Positions 23,428 to 30,785 of a DNA stretch of 64,000 bases are shown piece after piece. The DNA is from Pirellulaceae bacterium (GTDB lineage: Bacteria > Planctomycetota > Planctomycetia > Pirellulales > Pirellulaceae), in NCBI GenBank assembly GCA_019636385.1, contig JAHBXT010000001.1:186001-250000 (forward strand). The letters run 5' to 3'. Each line of letters opens with the position of its first letter. The stretch's first letter is position 1. The position numbers were made by a program, and so were the translations under genes. Below the pieces are notes generated by a model. That model was not told where the DNA came from. It did not search any database and saw nothing but the letters and a program-made list of their open reading frames with translations.

Positions 23428-24711
23428 ATGTCGCCCGCAAAGTCCAATAAATCAAATTCTGAATCCGGCCGGGCGGCCCGTAAAACGTCTTTAAGACAGC
23501 AGGCCTCAACCGATCACTTTCGGCTGGTTGCGGATGCCACCTACGACTGGGAATCATGGCATCAGACTTCCGGACAAGTCATGTGGATCAACCCAGCCGT
23601 GGAGCGCATCACTGGCTACACGGTCGCCGAATGCCTGGCCATGCCACGTTATCCCTTGCCGCTGGTCTATGAGGGAGACTTGGCGCGTATCTCTGAGCTT
23701 TACGCCGGTTTTCAGAACGAAACCTCTGGCAACGATATCGAATTCCGAATTCGACATCGCGATAACCACGTCGCCTTCGTAGCTATCTCGTGGCAACCCA
23801 TGTACGATCGGCGCGGACGCCATTTGGGCTGTCGCACTAGCATCCGCGATATTAGCGAGCGACAAGAAATGCGAGGTCAAATCACGCGCTACAACGAGCA
23901 TTTGGAACTGCTTGTCAAAGAAAAGACCGAAGAACTTCAACAACTCGAACGACGCCGCGCGCAATTGGAAAAGCTGGCGGCACTCGGACAACTGGCGGCG
24001 GGTGTGGCTCACGAAATCAATAACCCGCTGGCCGGCATTCGCAACGCTTTTCAATTGATTCGCTCGGACCTAACGCCAGGTGCCTCAAGTTATCCGTTGC
24101 TGGATTTGGTCGACCGTGAAATCGAACGTCTGGCAGGCATGGTGCGCAATATGTTTCAGACCTTTCGCCGCGAGGCGGAGGCACCCAAGCCATTTGAATT
24201 GGACGAGGTCGTCAGGCAAGTGGTGCAAATGCTGCACAGCACCGCAGCCGGGCGTAGCGTTCGCTTGGAGCAGGCCGATCATGGCAAATTGCAGGTCAAC
24301 TTGCCGGAAGGTCAAGTCAAACAGATTCTGTACAACTTGGGGCGCAATGCCATACAGGCGTGCGAGGCTGGCAAATCGGTTCAGTTTTCCGCGTGTTGCC
24401 AGGATGATCGTGTGTATCTATCGGTGGCCGATCAGGGATCAGGCATCGACGATGATAGCTTACCGTTTATTTTTGAGCCCTACTTTAGTACCAAAGGTAC
24501 ATTGAATGAACCCTCGATGGGCTTAGGGCTTTCGATTTGTCGCCGGTTGGTTCAGTCGCTAGGAGGGCAAATACGCGTAGAAACTCAGGCCGGAGTTGGC
24601 AGCCGTTTCACTGTTGAATTACCGGTCAGCCAAAGTGTTCCGATTGTGTTAGAATCTAGTCAAGATGCTGACCACGCTGCTGCGGCTGCTGGCACTCCGC
24701 ACATTCTGTGA
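23428..24711 (+). CDS. PAS-domain sensor histidine kinase
   Basis: 427 residues from ATG 23428 (MSPAKSNKSNSES); starts at 23305 or 23356 are possible and no clear ribosome site decides. There is a PAS fold with PAC-like end at about residues 25-150 (VMWINPAVERITGYTVAECL, HLGCRTSIRDISERQ), a coiled coil (LLVKEKTEELQQLERRRAQL) and a HisKA box with phospho-acceptor His195 in AAGVAHEINNPLAGIRNAFQ. The HATPase domain has an N box (LYNLGRNAIQACEA), the G1 box VADQGSGIDDDSL and the G2 box SMGLGLSICRRLV. There is no transmembrane segment, so it is a cytoplasmic sensor. The next gene, 31 bp downstream, is an NtrC-like response regulator, the likely partner. Confidence 0.9.
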   Translation: MSPAKSNKSNSESGRAARKTSLRQQASTDHFRLVADATYDWESWHQTSGQVMWINPAVERITGYTVAECLAMPRYPLPLVYEGDLARISELYAGFQNETSGNDIEFRIRHRDNHVAFVAISWQPMYDRRGRHLGCRTSIRDISERQEMRGQITRYNEHLELLVKEKTEELQQLERRRAQLEKLAALGQLAAGVAHEINNPLAGIRNAFQLIRSDLTPGASSYPLLDLVDREIERLAGMVRNMFQTFRREAEAPKPFELDEVVRQVVQMLHSTAAGRSVRLEQADHGKLQVNLPEGQVKQILYNLGRNAIQACEAGKSVQFSACCQDDRVYLSVADQGSGIDDDSLPFIFEPYFSTKGTLNEPSMGLGLSICRRLVQSLGGQIRVETQAGVGSRFTVELPVSQSVPIVLESSQDADHAAAAAGTPHIL

Positions 24712-24742
24712 GCAGATAATCGACTTCGAGGCACCCTCCGCA

Positions 24743-26167
24743 ATGGAATTGACTGGACAAAGAATACTAATCGTTGATGACGAGCCTCTGTTTTTGCAGA
24801 CGACTTGCCAATTGCTGCAGAAGGAAGGGGCCAATTGTCAGACCGCTGTGGATGCAGCCACCGCACTGTTGGCACTGGCCAACGCCGACTTCGATTTGAT
24901 CCTGACCGATTTGAATATGCCCGGAAACTTGCGGTGGGAGCTGCTGCAAGCTGGACGACAACGCTGGTCCCATGTTCCGATGATTGTTATTACTGGCGTC
25001 CCCTCATTGCCGTCGGCCATCGAGAGTCTTCGGCTGGGCGTGACGGATTATCTGCTTAAACCAGTTGGATTTCCGGAGCTGTTGGCCAGCATCCGTCGCG
25101 CCCTGGCGGCGCGACCGGTACCAAGTGACAGCGACCATGTTCGTCCGCTGACAACATCCCAGCCCGTGGAGTCGGACGAGATCATCGGCAATAGTCCAGC
25201 CATGCGTGAACTCAATGGTGTGCTGCAGCGCATCGCTCAGACCTCAGCACACGTGCTCATCTCCGGCGAAACCGGTACTGGCAAGGAGCTGGCAGCGCGC
25301 GCCATCCATCGCCTCAGCACACGACAAGCGAATCCGTTTGTCGTCGTCGATTGCAATGCGGTCCAACCGAGCGACGTGTCGGCCAGCCTGTTTGGAGCTG
25401 GTGGCCCAGGCCAACCGCTTCAAACCGGCATGCTACTGAATGCTAAAGGCGGTTGCTTGTTTCTGGATGAAGTGGCTGCCCTGCCACTTTCTTTTCAGCC
25501 GAAGCTGCTGCGGGTCGTGCAGAATCAAGAATTTGTTCCACCTGGATCACAATCACCTGTGCCGATCGACGTGCGATTTATTTCGTCGACACAAAGCTGT
25601 ATTGAGACGGAGGTTGCGGCAGGCCGCTTTCGACAGGATTTATATTACCGGCTGGGCGTTCTATCGCTTCGACTACCGCCGCTTCGCGAGCGCGGCGATG
25701 ATGTCTTGCTGTTGGCCCAACATTTTTGGAAGCTGGCTCGTCCCATCGACGGCGACGCCATACAGCTCACGCGCTCGGCCCGGTCAGCGCTCTTGTCATA
25801 CCAGTGGCCGGGCAACGTCCGTGAGCTTCGCAATGTCATACAGCGCGTGGCGACGCTGACCAACGACAGCATCGTGACCATTGACGATTTGGCTGGCGAG
25901 ATCGCCACAGCCATCGGTCACAAACCGGCCGCTGAGCGCCAGGCTGCAGAGGATCCAACTGTTGCTGCCGAGCCACTGAGCGACACAACCTTTCATCAGC
26001 GGCGCGCAAAGTCTGAGCGAGAGTATCTGATGGAATTGATGGAAGCCAACAAAGGCAACGTAACTCAAGCCGCTCGCCGAGCCAACATGTCGCGGCAAGG
26101 ATTCCACAAGTTGCTCAAACGCCACGGCCTAGCCGCCGCCAACTTCCGATCGGAAAACGAGCGTTAG
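24743..26167 (+). CDS. NtrC-like response regulator lacking the GAFTGA motif
   Basis: 474 residues from ATG 24743 (MELTGQRILIVDDEPLF). The receiver domain (1-120) has the acidic pair DDE, the phospho-Asp at about 56 in LILTDLNMPG, Thr in VITGV and Lys in YLLKPVG. The AAA+ domain follows from about 145 (EIIGNSPAMRELNGVLQRIA), with Walker A GETGTGKELAARAIH at about 175 and Walker B CLFLDEVAAL. R-finger-type motifs are present (FRQDLYYRLGVLSLRLPPLR). Between SLFG and the Walker B strand the usual HEKGAFTGA loop is missing, replaced by AGGPGQPLQTGMLLNAKG. The C-terminal Fis-type HTH is intact (GNVTQAARRANMSRQGFHKL). Since GAFTGA contacts sigma-54, this regulator probably does not open sigma-54 promoters. 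Confidence 0.9.
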   Translation: MELTGQRILIVDDEPLFLQTTCQLLQKEGANCQTAVDAATALLALANADFDLILTDLNMPGNLRWELLQAGRQRWSHVPMIVITGVPSLPSAIESLRLGVTDYLLKPVGFPELLASIRRALAARPVPSDSDHVRPLTTSQPVESDEIIGNSPAMRELNGVLQRIAQTSAHVLISGETGTGKELAARAIHRLSTRQANPFVVVDCNAVQPSDVSASLFGAGGPGQPLQTGMLLNAKGGCLFLDEVAALPLSFQPKLLRVVQNQEFVPPGSQSPVPIDVRFISSTQSCIETEVAAGRFRQDLYYRLGVLSLRLPPLRERGDDVLLLAQHFWKLARPIDGDAIQLTRSARSALLSYQWPGNVRELRNVIQRVATLTNDSIVTIDDLAGEIATAIGHKPAAERQAAEDPTVAAEPLSDTTFHQRRAKSEREYLMELMEANKGNVTQAARRANMSRQGFHKLLKRHGLAAANFRSENER

Positions 26168-26198
26168 TGCGCTTGCCGCAGTTTGCCCACAAATCATT

Positions 26199-26498
26199 GT
26201 GCAATGGCGGGCCGTAGGCTGCGGTCGCAAATCTGTCATCGTTAACGCATACGAGCCGTCGCCATCGGCTCGATCAGCGTGCCTGAAAGAGTATGGCTAT
26301 AGTTGTGCCGTGTGCGCGATAATGTTTGCCGACGTGTACGGCGAAATCGGAATCAATTTCATCCACGTTCACCACAACAATCCGATTGCTGCCCGAAGGA
26401 AAGAATATCGGATCAACCCGGCATGGGATCTGACACCCGGTTGTCCAAATTGCCACGTAATGCTGCATACAGGCGATCCGCCACTGACGATCAAGTAA
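26199..26498 (+). CDS. HNH endonuclease domain protein
   Basis: Up to 99 residues (GTG start at 26199 is uncertain). The whole is an HNH module of the type RNAYERNPxARxxCLxxYGxxC: NAYEPSPSARSACLKEYGYS, two zinc Cys (CAVC), GINFIHVHHNNPIAARR with the catalytic His pair, then NPAWDLTPGCPNCHVMLH with the second Cys pair and final His. All catalytic and zinc residues are present. In longer relatives this module is the C-terminal part of a restriction-type nuclease, so the gene may have lost an N-terminal domain. First of five plus-strand genes in a cassette-like array. Confidence 0.75.
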   Translation: MQWRAVGCGRKSVIVNAYEPSPSARSACLKEYGYSCAVCAIMFADVYGEIGINFIHVHHNNPIAARRKEYRINPAWDLTPGCPNCHVMLHTGDPPLTIK

Positions 26499-26535
26499 CT
26501 GCGCCGCATCACAAATCAAGCATCGGGCAAATAAA

Positions 26536-26627
26536 CGGCGCGCAATGCGATGCACCCAAGTCGCGGACCTGCCGGTGCTTGATGGTACATTTACTCGCCG
26601 CGACTGGGGGATCGCCGGCATTATCCA
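26536..26627 (+). repeat. attC-like inverted-repeat site 1 (after the HNH gene)
   Basis: The inner arms are AGTCGCGG (26559-26566) and CCGCGACT (26598-26605), a perfect 8-bp match extended by CCCA/GGGG. The outer arms are ATAAACGGCG and CGCCGGCATTAT. The loop is about 31 nt. Two pairs of arms separated by short spacers around a gene end is the layout of integron attC sites. The outer core here ends ATTATCC where a GTTATCC-type core would be expected. Confidence 0.5.
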
Positions 26628-26645
26628 CATCGGAGTTGAACTCGC

Positions 26646-27080
26646 ATGGCACAAATCGAACAACTCGAATGCACCGGCTTTTCAGACAACAATCGGCCGC
26701 CAAAGCTTTGCCGACACGGGCAATTGTTCGGGAAATCTTTTCGCCGAGCGATAGATCTCGGCAGCACGGATGACTCATCGTTCTGGGTTGTCACGATTCG
26801 AGACGTTGATAACGAATTGATTTGGGTACAATTCAACAATAACGCTATTAATGTAACGGACGCTCTGCCGCGACTTCAGTCAGATTACACTTCAACAGAA
26901 CCGTTCCTCAAGACTGCAGCACGCTCTCTCGGAACGTACTCAACATTTACGTTTGACTCACCAATCGCGGTTGATTTTATCGCGGCTACCATTTGTAGTT
27001 ACATGCACGCGATGTTTCCAGGGTCGATGGATGCGCTAACATGGGTTAGCGATGAATTCAATACCCAGACTGCCCATTGA
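26646..27080 (+). CDS. Unknown protein (cassette gene)
   Basis: 144 residues starting MAQIEQLECTGFSDNNRP. I recognise no family. It appears to be a soluble alpha/beta protein with DSSFWVVTIRDVDNELIWVQ, FNNNAINVTDALPRLQSDY and FIAATICSYMHAMFPGSMD; there is no signal peptide or membrane segment. It is flanked by attC-like site 1 and by GGATAACAAC at 27073-27083, which resembles the outer core of such sites. The opposite strand has a frame of similar length (26509-26778) but only across part of the gene. Confidence 0.55.
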   Translation: MAQIEQLECTGFSDNNRPPKLCRHGQLFGKSFRRAIDLGSTDDSSFWVVTIRDVDNELIWVQFNNNAINVTDALPRLQSDYTSTEPFLKTAARSLGTYSTFTFDSPIAVDFIAATICSYMHAMFPGSMDALTWVSDEFNTQTAH

Positions 27081-27422
27081 TGGTGCGGATAACAACCCGA
27101 TCGGGATAGGGGTGCGGCAGCCCAGGACTTATAGACTTTGGAGGAATTTCGCAGAATCCCTCCAGGAGGATACGATGTCAGAGAGTCCAAATGTGAAGCG
27201 TGCCAGCCACAAATTTCATTCAACTTGGAGAGACCCGAGCCAGCCGAGGCATCGCCGGCTTCCTTCCCACGGTTGGTCGCCCTTTCCGCAGTTGCCCCCG
27301 CCTCGTGTTTGTTTCTTACCAGCTATTCAATTGGTATACTGACTCCTGTAAGAAACTCGGAAGTTAACACAGAGAACAGGGCTCACTGGTAGTGAGCCGC
27401 ACCCCACAAACTCACGCCCATA
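27081..27422. other. Non-coding stretch with nested inverted repeats (cassette array)
   Basis: No convincing gene. GGGGTGCGGC (about 27107-27116) and GCCGCACCCC (27396-27405) are perfect inverted copies about 280 bp apart. Within them lie GTTTCTTAC/GTAAGAAAC (27311-27319 and 27348-27356) and a perfect hairpin GGCTCACT-GGT-AGTGAGCC (27380-27398). GGATAACAAC at the left could be the start of an attC-like site whose loop has gained an insert. Short frames here give no recognisable protein. Confidence 0.5.
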
Positions 27423-27510
27423 TTGGGTGTACGTGAACGGGAGCCGCCGTTGAAGCGGATTTTGGAATCATAGCTTTTTGGCGGCGGCCGCGTTACCGCT
27501 GCCGTTAGCT
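27423..27510 (+). repeat. attC-like repeat, copy A
   Basis: About 88 bp, roughly 80% identical to 29569-29655; the first 26 bp are identical, including GTGTACGTGAACGGGAGCC. The arms GAGCCGCC and GGCGGCGGC surround a loop of about 32 nt containing GGATTTTGGAATCATAG, with outer arms GAACG and CGTTA. It lies directly before the DUF1254 gene. Confidence 0.65.
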
Positions 27511-27552
27511 GGCCACTCAGTTACCCAGTTCAACACAAGGTGATACAAGATC

Positions 27553-28965
27553 GTGACAACCTTGCACCTGAAAACCATAGGCTTTACGATGGCATTGCTT
27601 GCGCTTCTGCCAGTCACGCCGGCCCAAGCCCAAACGAGCGTCACCCCGGCGGATGCCCGCGCCATTGCCAAGGAAGCCTACATCTACGGTTTCCCGATGG
27701 TGGATAGCTACCGCATCATGCACGCCTACTTCGTGGACCGTGCAAATCCCGAATACAAGGCGGACTGGAATCAGATCCGCCACTTCGCCCGCGTTTTCAC
27801 GCCCGAGGACAAGGCCGTGCAGACGCCCAACTCGGACACGCCGTATTCCTTTCTCGGCCTGGATCTGCGATCCGAACCTGTCGTGCTCACCGTGCCGGCG
27901 GTCGAAGCGAATCGTTATGTCAGTATCCAGCTGATTGATCTCTATACGTTCAACTTCGATTACATCGGCAGTCGCTCAACTGGCAGCGACGGCGGTAGCT
28001 TCCTTATTGCTGGACCGGGCTGGAAAGGCGAAGTGCCCAAAGGCATCAAGAAAGTGATTCGCTCAGAGACCGAACTGGTGCTCGCCCCGTTTCGGACGCA
28101 ACTGTTCAATCCGGGCGACATCGAAAACGTGAAGAAGGTTCAAGCCGGCTACAAGGCGCAGCCGCTGTCGCAGTTCCTCAAGCAACCCGCGCCGGGCGCC
28201 GCCCCGAAGATAGACTTCCTTCCACCGCTCACGCCCGACGAGCAGAAGTCCTCGCTCAAGTTTTTCAATGTGCTGAATTTCGTCTTGCAGTTCTGCCCCA
28301 CGCATCCGTCGGAGACGGAACTCATGGCGCGTTTCGCGAAGCTCGACATCGGTGCGGGCATGCCGTTCGACGCCGACAAACTTTCTCCGGAAGTACGGAA
28401 GGCCGTGGAAGAGGGAATCGCCGACGCGTGGCTGGCATTTGCCAGCGCCAAGCAGCTGATGGATGAAGGGAAAGTGACTTCCGGCGATATGTTCGGATCG
28501 CGAGCACAGCTGAAAAACAATTATCTCTACCGAATGCTCGCTGCGGTGGTAGGCATCTACGGCAATTCAAAGCAGGAGGCCATGTATCCGATGTATACAG
28601 CTGATTCCAGCGGGCAGTTGCTGGACGGGTCAAGAGCTCGTTATGCTTTACGCCTCGCGCCTGAGGAGTTTCCGCCGGCCAATGCGTTCTGGTCGCTGAC
28701 GCTATATGAGTTGCCCCAGAGCCTGCTCTCCGCCAATCCGCTGAACCGCTATTTGCTCAATTCGCCCATGCTGCCGCAGTTCAAGCGTGATGCGGACGGC
28801 GGAATTACGCTCCTCATCCAGCACGAATCTCCTGGAAAGGAATGGGAATCCAATTGGCTGCCTGCCCCGAAGGGACCATTTTTCATGGCCATGCGTCTCT
28901 ACTGGCCAAAAGCCGAAGCGTTGGAAGGCAAGTGGACCGCGCCGCCATTGAAGCGGATGCCGTAG
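27553..28965 (+). CDS. Secreted DUF1254/DUF1214 protein
   Basis: 470 residues from GTG 27553. The signal peptide is MTTLHLKTIGFTMALLALLP with cleavage after AQAQ. DUF1254 is at about residues 35-190 (AYIYGFPMVDSYRIMHAYF, VQTPNSDTPYSFLGLDLRSE, RYVSIQLIDLYTFNFDYIGS) and DUF1214 at about 340-450 (YRMLAAVVGIYGNSKQEAMY, PPANAFWSLTLYELPQSLL, TLLIQHESPGKEWESNWLPA). Function is not established for the family; the two domains are nearly always found together in exported proteins. The base composition is visibly richer in GC than the small genes around it, consistent with separate acquisition. Repeat copy A precedes it and a possible attC-type end follows. Confidence 0.88.
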   Translation: MTTLHLKTIGFTMALLALLPVTPAQAQTSVTPADARAIAKEAYIYGFPMVDSYRIMHAYFVDRANPEYKADWNQIRHFARVFTPEDKAVQTPNSDTPYSFLGLDLRSEPVVLTVPAVEANRYVSIQLIDLYTFNFDYIGSRSTGSDGGSFLIAGPGWKGEVPKGIKKVIRSETELVLAPFRTQLFNPGDIENVKKVQAGYKAQPLSQFLKQPAPGAAPKIDFLPPLTPDEQKSSLKFFNVLNFVLQFCPTHPSETELMARFAKLDIGAGMPFDADKLSPEVRKAVEEGIADAWLAFASAKQLMDEGKVTSGDMFGSRAQLKNNYLYRMLAAVVGIYGNSKQEAMYPMYTADSSGQLLDGSRARYALRLAPEEFPPANAFWSLTLYELPQSLLSANPLNRYLLNSPMLPQFKRDADGGITLLIQHESPGKEWESNWLPAPKGPFFMAMRLYWPKAEALEGKWTAPPLKRMP

Positions 28966-29079
28966 AGCAATGGATCGCACCAAGGTTGGCGATGAGCCAG
29001 GCCAGCTGGCAAGCGGTTGCAGCGAACGGCGCTAGCGCGCCGCCTCTGAACCGGGACGTTATGCCGCAACAGGAATGAA
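28966..29079 (+). repeat. Possible attC-like site after the DUF1254 gene
   Basis: Contains CGGTT (about 29014) and AACCG (about 29049) arms around a GGCGC-TAGC-GCGCC palindromic core. It ends ACGTTATGCC, which resembles an attC outer core (GTTATGC), 15 bp before the next gene. A matching GCATAAC-type core at the left end is not visible, so this is weaker than copies A and B. Confidence 0.35.
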
Positions 29080-29582
29080 ATGGCTAAATCAACATCTAGC
29101 GAACCGCCTAAATCCACAGCCGGGGATCTTGTTCACACTGTTACACGAGCTGGTTTGCGTTCACTCCCGGTTGTTGGAGGTGCAGCCGCCGAACTTTTTA
29201 ATGCTGTCGTATGCCCCCTCGAAAAACGATTCGATGGATGGCAGGAATCGGTCGGAGAACGACTAAACAACTGGAATCTGATCATCGAATATCAATTGAC
29301 GATCTTGAGTCCAATGACAATTTCATCAACACCGTAATGCGAGCGTCACGGGCAGCATTGAAGACACATCCAATCGAGAAATTGAATGCGTCACGAAATG
29401 CCGTCGTAAATACGACGCTGCCGAATCCGCCGGATGAAACAATGCAACAGATCTTTATTCAACTTATTGACGAACTGAGTGTTTGGCATCTCCGGGTCTT
29501 GGATCTGTTTCGTGACCCAAGTGGCTGGTTTGCACGAAAGAACAAGAAACCACGACCAGCGCACCAGGTTGGGTGTACGTGA
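29080..29582 (+). pseudogene. Unknown protein gene with one frameshift
   Basis: Frame 1 from ATG 29080 gives MAKSTSSEPPKSTAGDLVHT, GGAAAELFNAVVCPLEKRFD and GWQESVGERLNNW, then turns to a short unlikely tail and stops at 29337. From about 29265 another frame continues the same protein: QLESDHRISIDDLESNDNFI, VMRASRAALKTHPIEKLNAS, RNAVVNTTLPNPPDE and FIQLIDELSVWHLRVLDLFR to 29582. The joined sequence of about 165 residues matches a widespread uncharacterised family that I recognise by pattern only. A one-base indel near AAACAACTGG (29266-29275) would explain it. It may be a real mutation or a sequencing error. The end overlaps repeat copy B. Confidence 0.6.
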
Positions 29583-29655
29583 ACGGGAGCCGCCTATGAC
29601 TCGGATTTTGAAATCATAGTTTTTTGGCGGCGGCTCGGTAACCGCCGTCGTTCTG
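29569..29655 (+). repeat. attC-like repeat, copy B
   Basis: Second copy of the repeat at 27423-27510. The arms GGGAGCCGCC (29585-29594) and GGCGGCGGCTC (about 29626-29636) enclose a loop with GGATTTTGAAATCATAG. The outer arms GAACG (29581-29585) and CGTTC (29648-29652) are also complementary. It ends 9 bp before the next gene. Confidence 0.65.
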
Positions 29656-29663
29656 CCTAAAGT

Positions 29664-30551
29664 ATGGAACTTGCCATGTTGAAAATGCTTCCTTGCCTCG
29701 ATTCAGATGAAATGGCCACCTCCCGACGGCAGGAATTGGATATCCCGCGAAATGTAGCCGCCGCGCTCGGAAGGTCAGCAGTGGAAGCTGCCGCCAAGGG
29801 TTATTATGTCTGTGGAGACGGTACGAAAGTCGATTGGAGTGGTTATGTGCAAGCCGCCTGCACTTCCAAGGTAAGCGTTCTTCCGGATGCGAGTCTACCA
29901 GCGCGTGAGTTTATTACATTTCCTGAAACACAGATTCAAGTCACTAACGAATCAACCCTCGGAGCTTCGCGGCGGCTCGTTGACAGCGGATTAAAGCCTC
30001 TTGCGCTGAATTTTGCCAATGGTATTTACCCTGGTGGAGGCTTCCTTAGCGGTGCCAGAGCGCAAGAGGAGTTCCTTTGCCGATCCAGTGCTTTATACCT
30101 GACACTAGTTGGCGATCCGATGTATGACGAGCACGGCAAGCGCCCGCGACCAGATTCTTCTGATTGGGCCATCTATTCGCCTGATGTTCCCGTCTTTCGA
30201 ACCGATGACGGATCGGCGCATGGTCATCCGTGGCTACTGAGCTTCATTACCTGCGCTGCCCCCTATGCGCCCGTCATTGGCCAGCCAGAAGCCGGAGACC
30301 TCTTGCGACGACGTATTCATCGGGTGCTGGCTATCGCACGGGCCTACGGACATGCGGCATTTGTGCTTGGTGCATGGGGCTGTGGCGCTTTCAGCAATGA
30401 TGCCTACCGCACTGCTATCGATTTTCGGCAGGCTCTGGAAAACGAAGTCAGCGGGGCCTTTTCCGACATCGTATTTGCCATCACAGATTGGTCTCCGGAG
30501 AGAAGGTTTCTAGAGCCTTTCCGCGCGGTTTTTGCGTCAAACGATAGATGA
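29664..30551 (+). CDS. Bacterial-type poly(ADP-ribose) glycohydrolase (TIGR02452 / macro-fold)
   Basis: 295 residues. TIGR02452-type microbial PARG: an N-terminal helical region (RRQELDIPRNVAAALGRSAV), then the macro fold with LGASRRLVDSGLKPLALNFA and the catalytic signature GGG-x7-QEE (PGGGFLSGARAQEEFLCRSS, residues about 125-144). Downstream are YSPDVPVFRTDDG and FVLGAWGCGAFSND, which complete the ADP-ribose site. All catalytic residues are present. It would remove ADP-ribose chains or related modifications from proteins in the cytoplasm. It stands alone as the last gene of the cassette-like array and is followed by a large stem-loop. No partner ADP-ribosyltransferase is visible in the window. 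Confidence 0.85.
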   Translation: MELAMLKMLPCLDSDEMATSRRQELDIPRNVAAALGRSAVEAAAKGYYVCGDGTKVDWSGYVQAACTSKVSVLPDASLPAREFITFPETQIQVTNESTLGASRRLVDSGLKPLALNFANGIYPGGGFLSGARAQEEFLCRSSALYLTLVGDPMYDEHGKRPRPDSSDWAIYSPDVPVFRTDDGSAHGHPWLLSFITCAAPYAPVIGQPEAGDLLRRRIHRVLAIARAYGHAAFVLGAWGCGAFSNDAYRTAIDFRQALENEVSGAFSDIVFAITDWSPERRFLEPFRAVFASNDR

Positions 30552-30592
30552 ACTAGGCCATCCGATAGGATGATTCTGACCAACCTGAATAT

Positions 30593-30685
30593 CGAATTGG
30601 AACCAAGCACTGGTTTCAGATTGGCAATTTTCAGATGTAGGTCGGAGTGCCCATAATGAGTCCCCATTGCCAAGCTTCCAATTCG
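30593..30685. repeat. Large nested stem-loop at the end of the cassette-like array
   Basis: Outer arms CGAATTGGAA (30593-30602) and TTCCAATTCG (30676-30685) and inner arms TTGGCAAT (30621-30628) and ATTGCCAA (30666-30673) are both perfect. The spacing between outer and inner arms is uneven (18 and 2 nt). It could be an attC-like site or a bidirectional transcript end between the convergent PARG and M16 peptidase genes. Confidence 0.55.
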
Positions 30686-30785
30686 TGACGCAGTTGTCGG
30701 AAACTCCGCCGCCGGGTTACGGTTACTCCACAGCCTGACTCAAGTCCAGGCATCGATGTCTTCTATAACTAGCGCGCGTCTCGTG

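Noticed and set aside
26168..26230. CAATGGCGGGC at 26203 as another copy of the boundary repeat
   Set aside because: Only 11 bases match, and the preceding GGGGACACAG part is absent.
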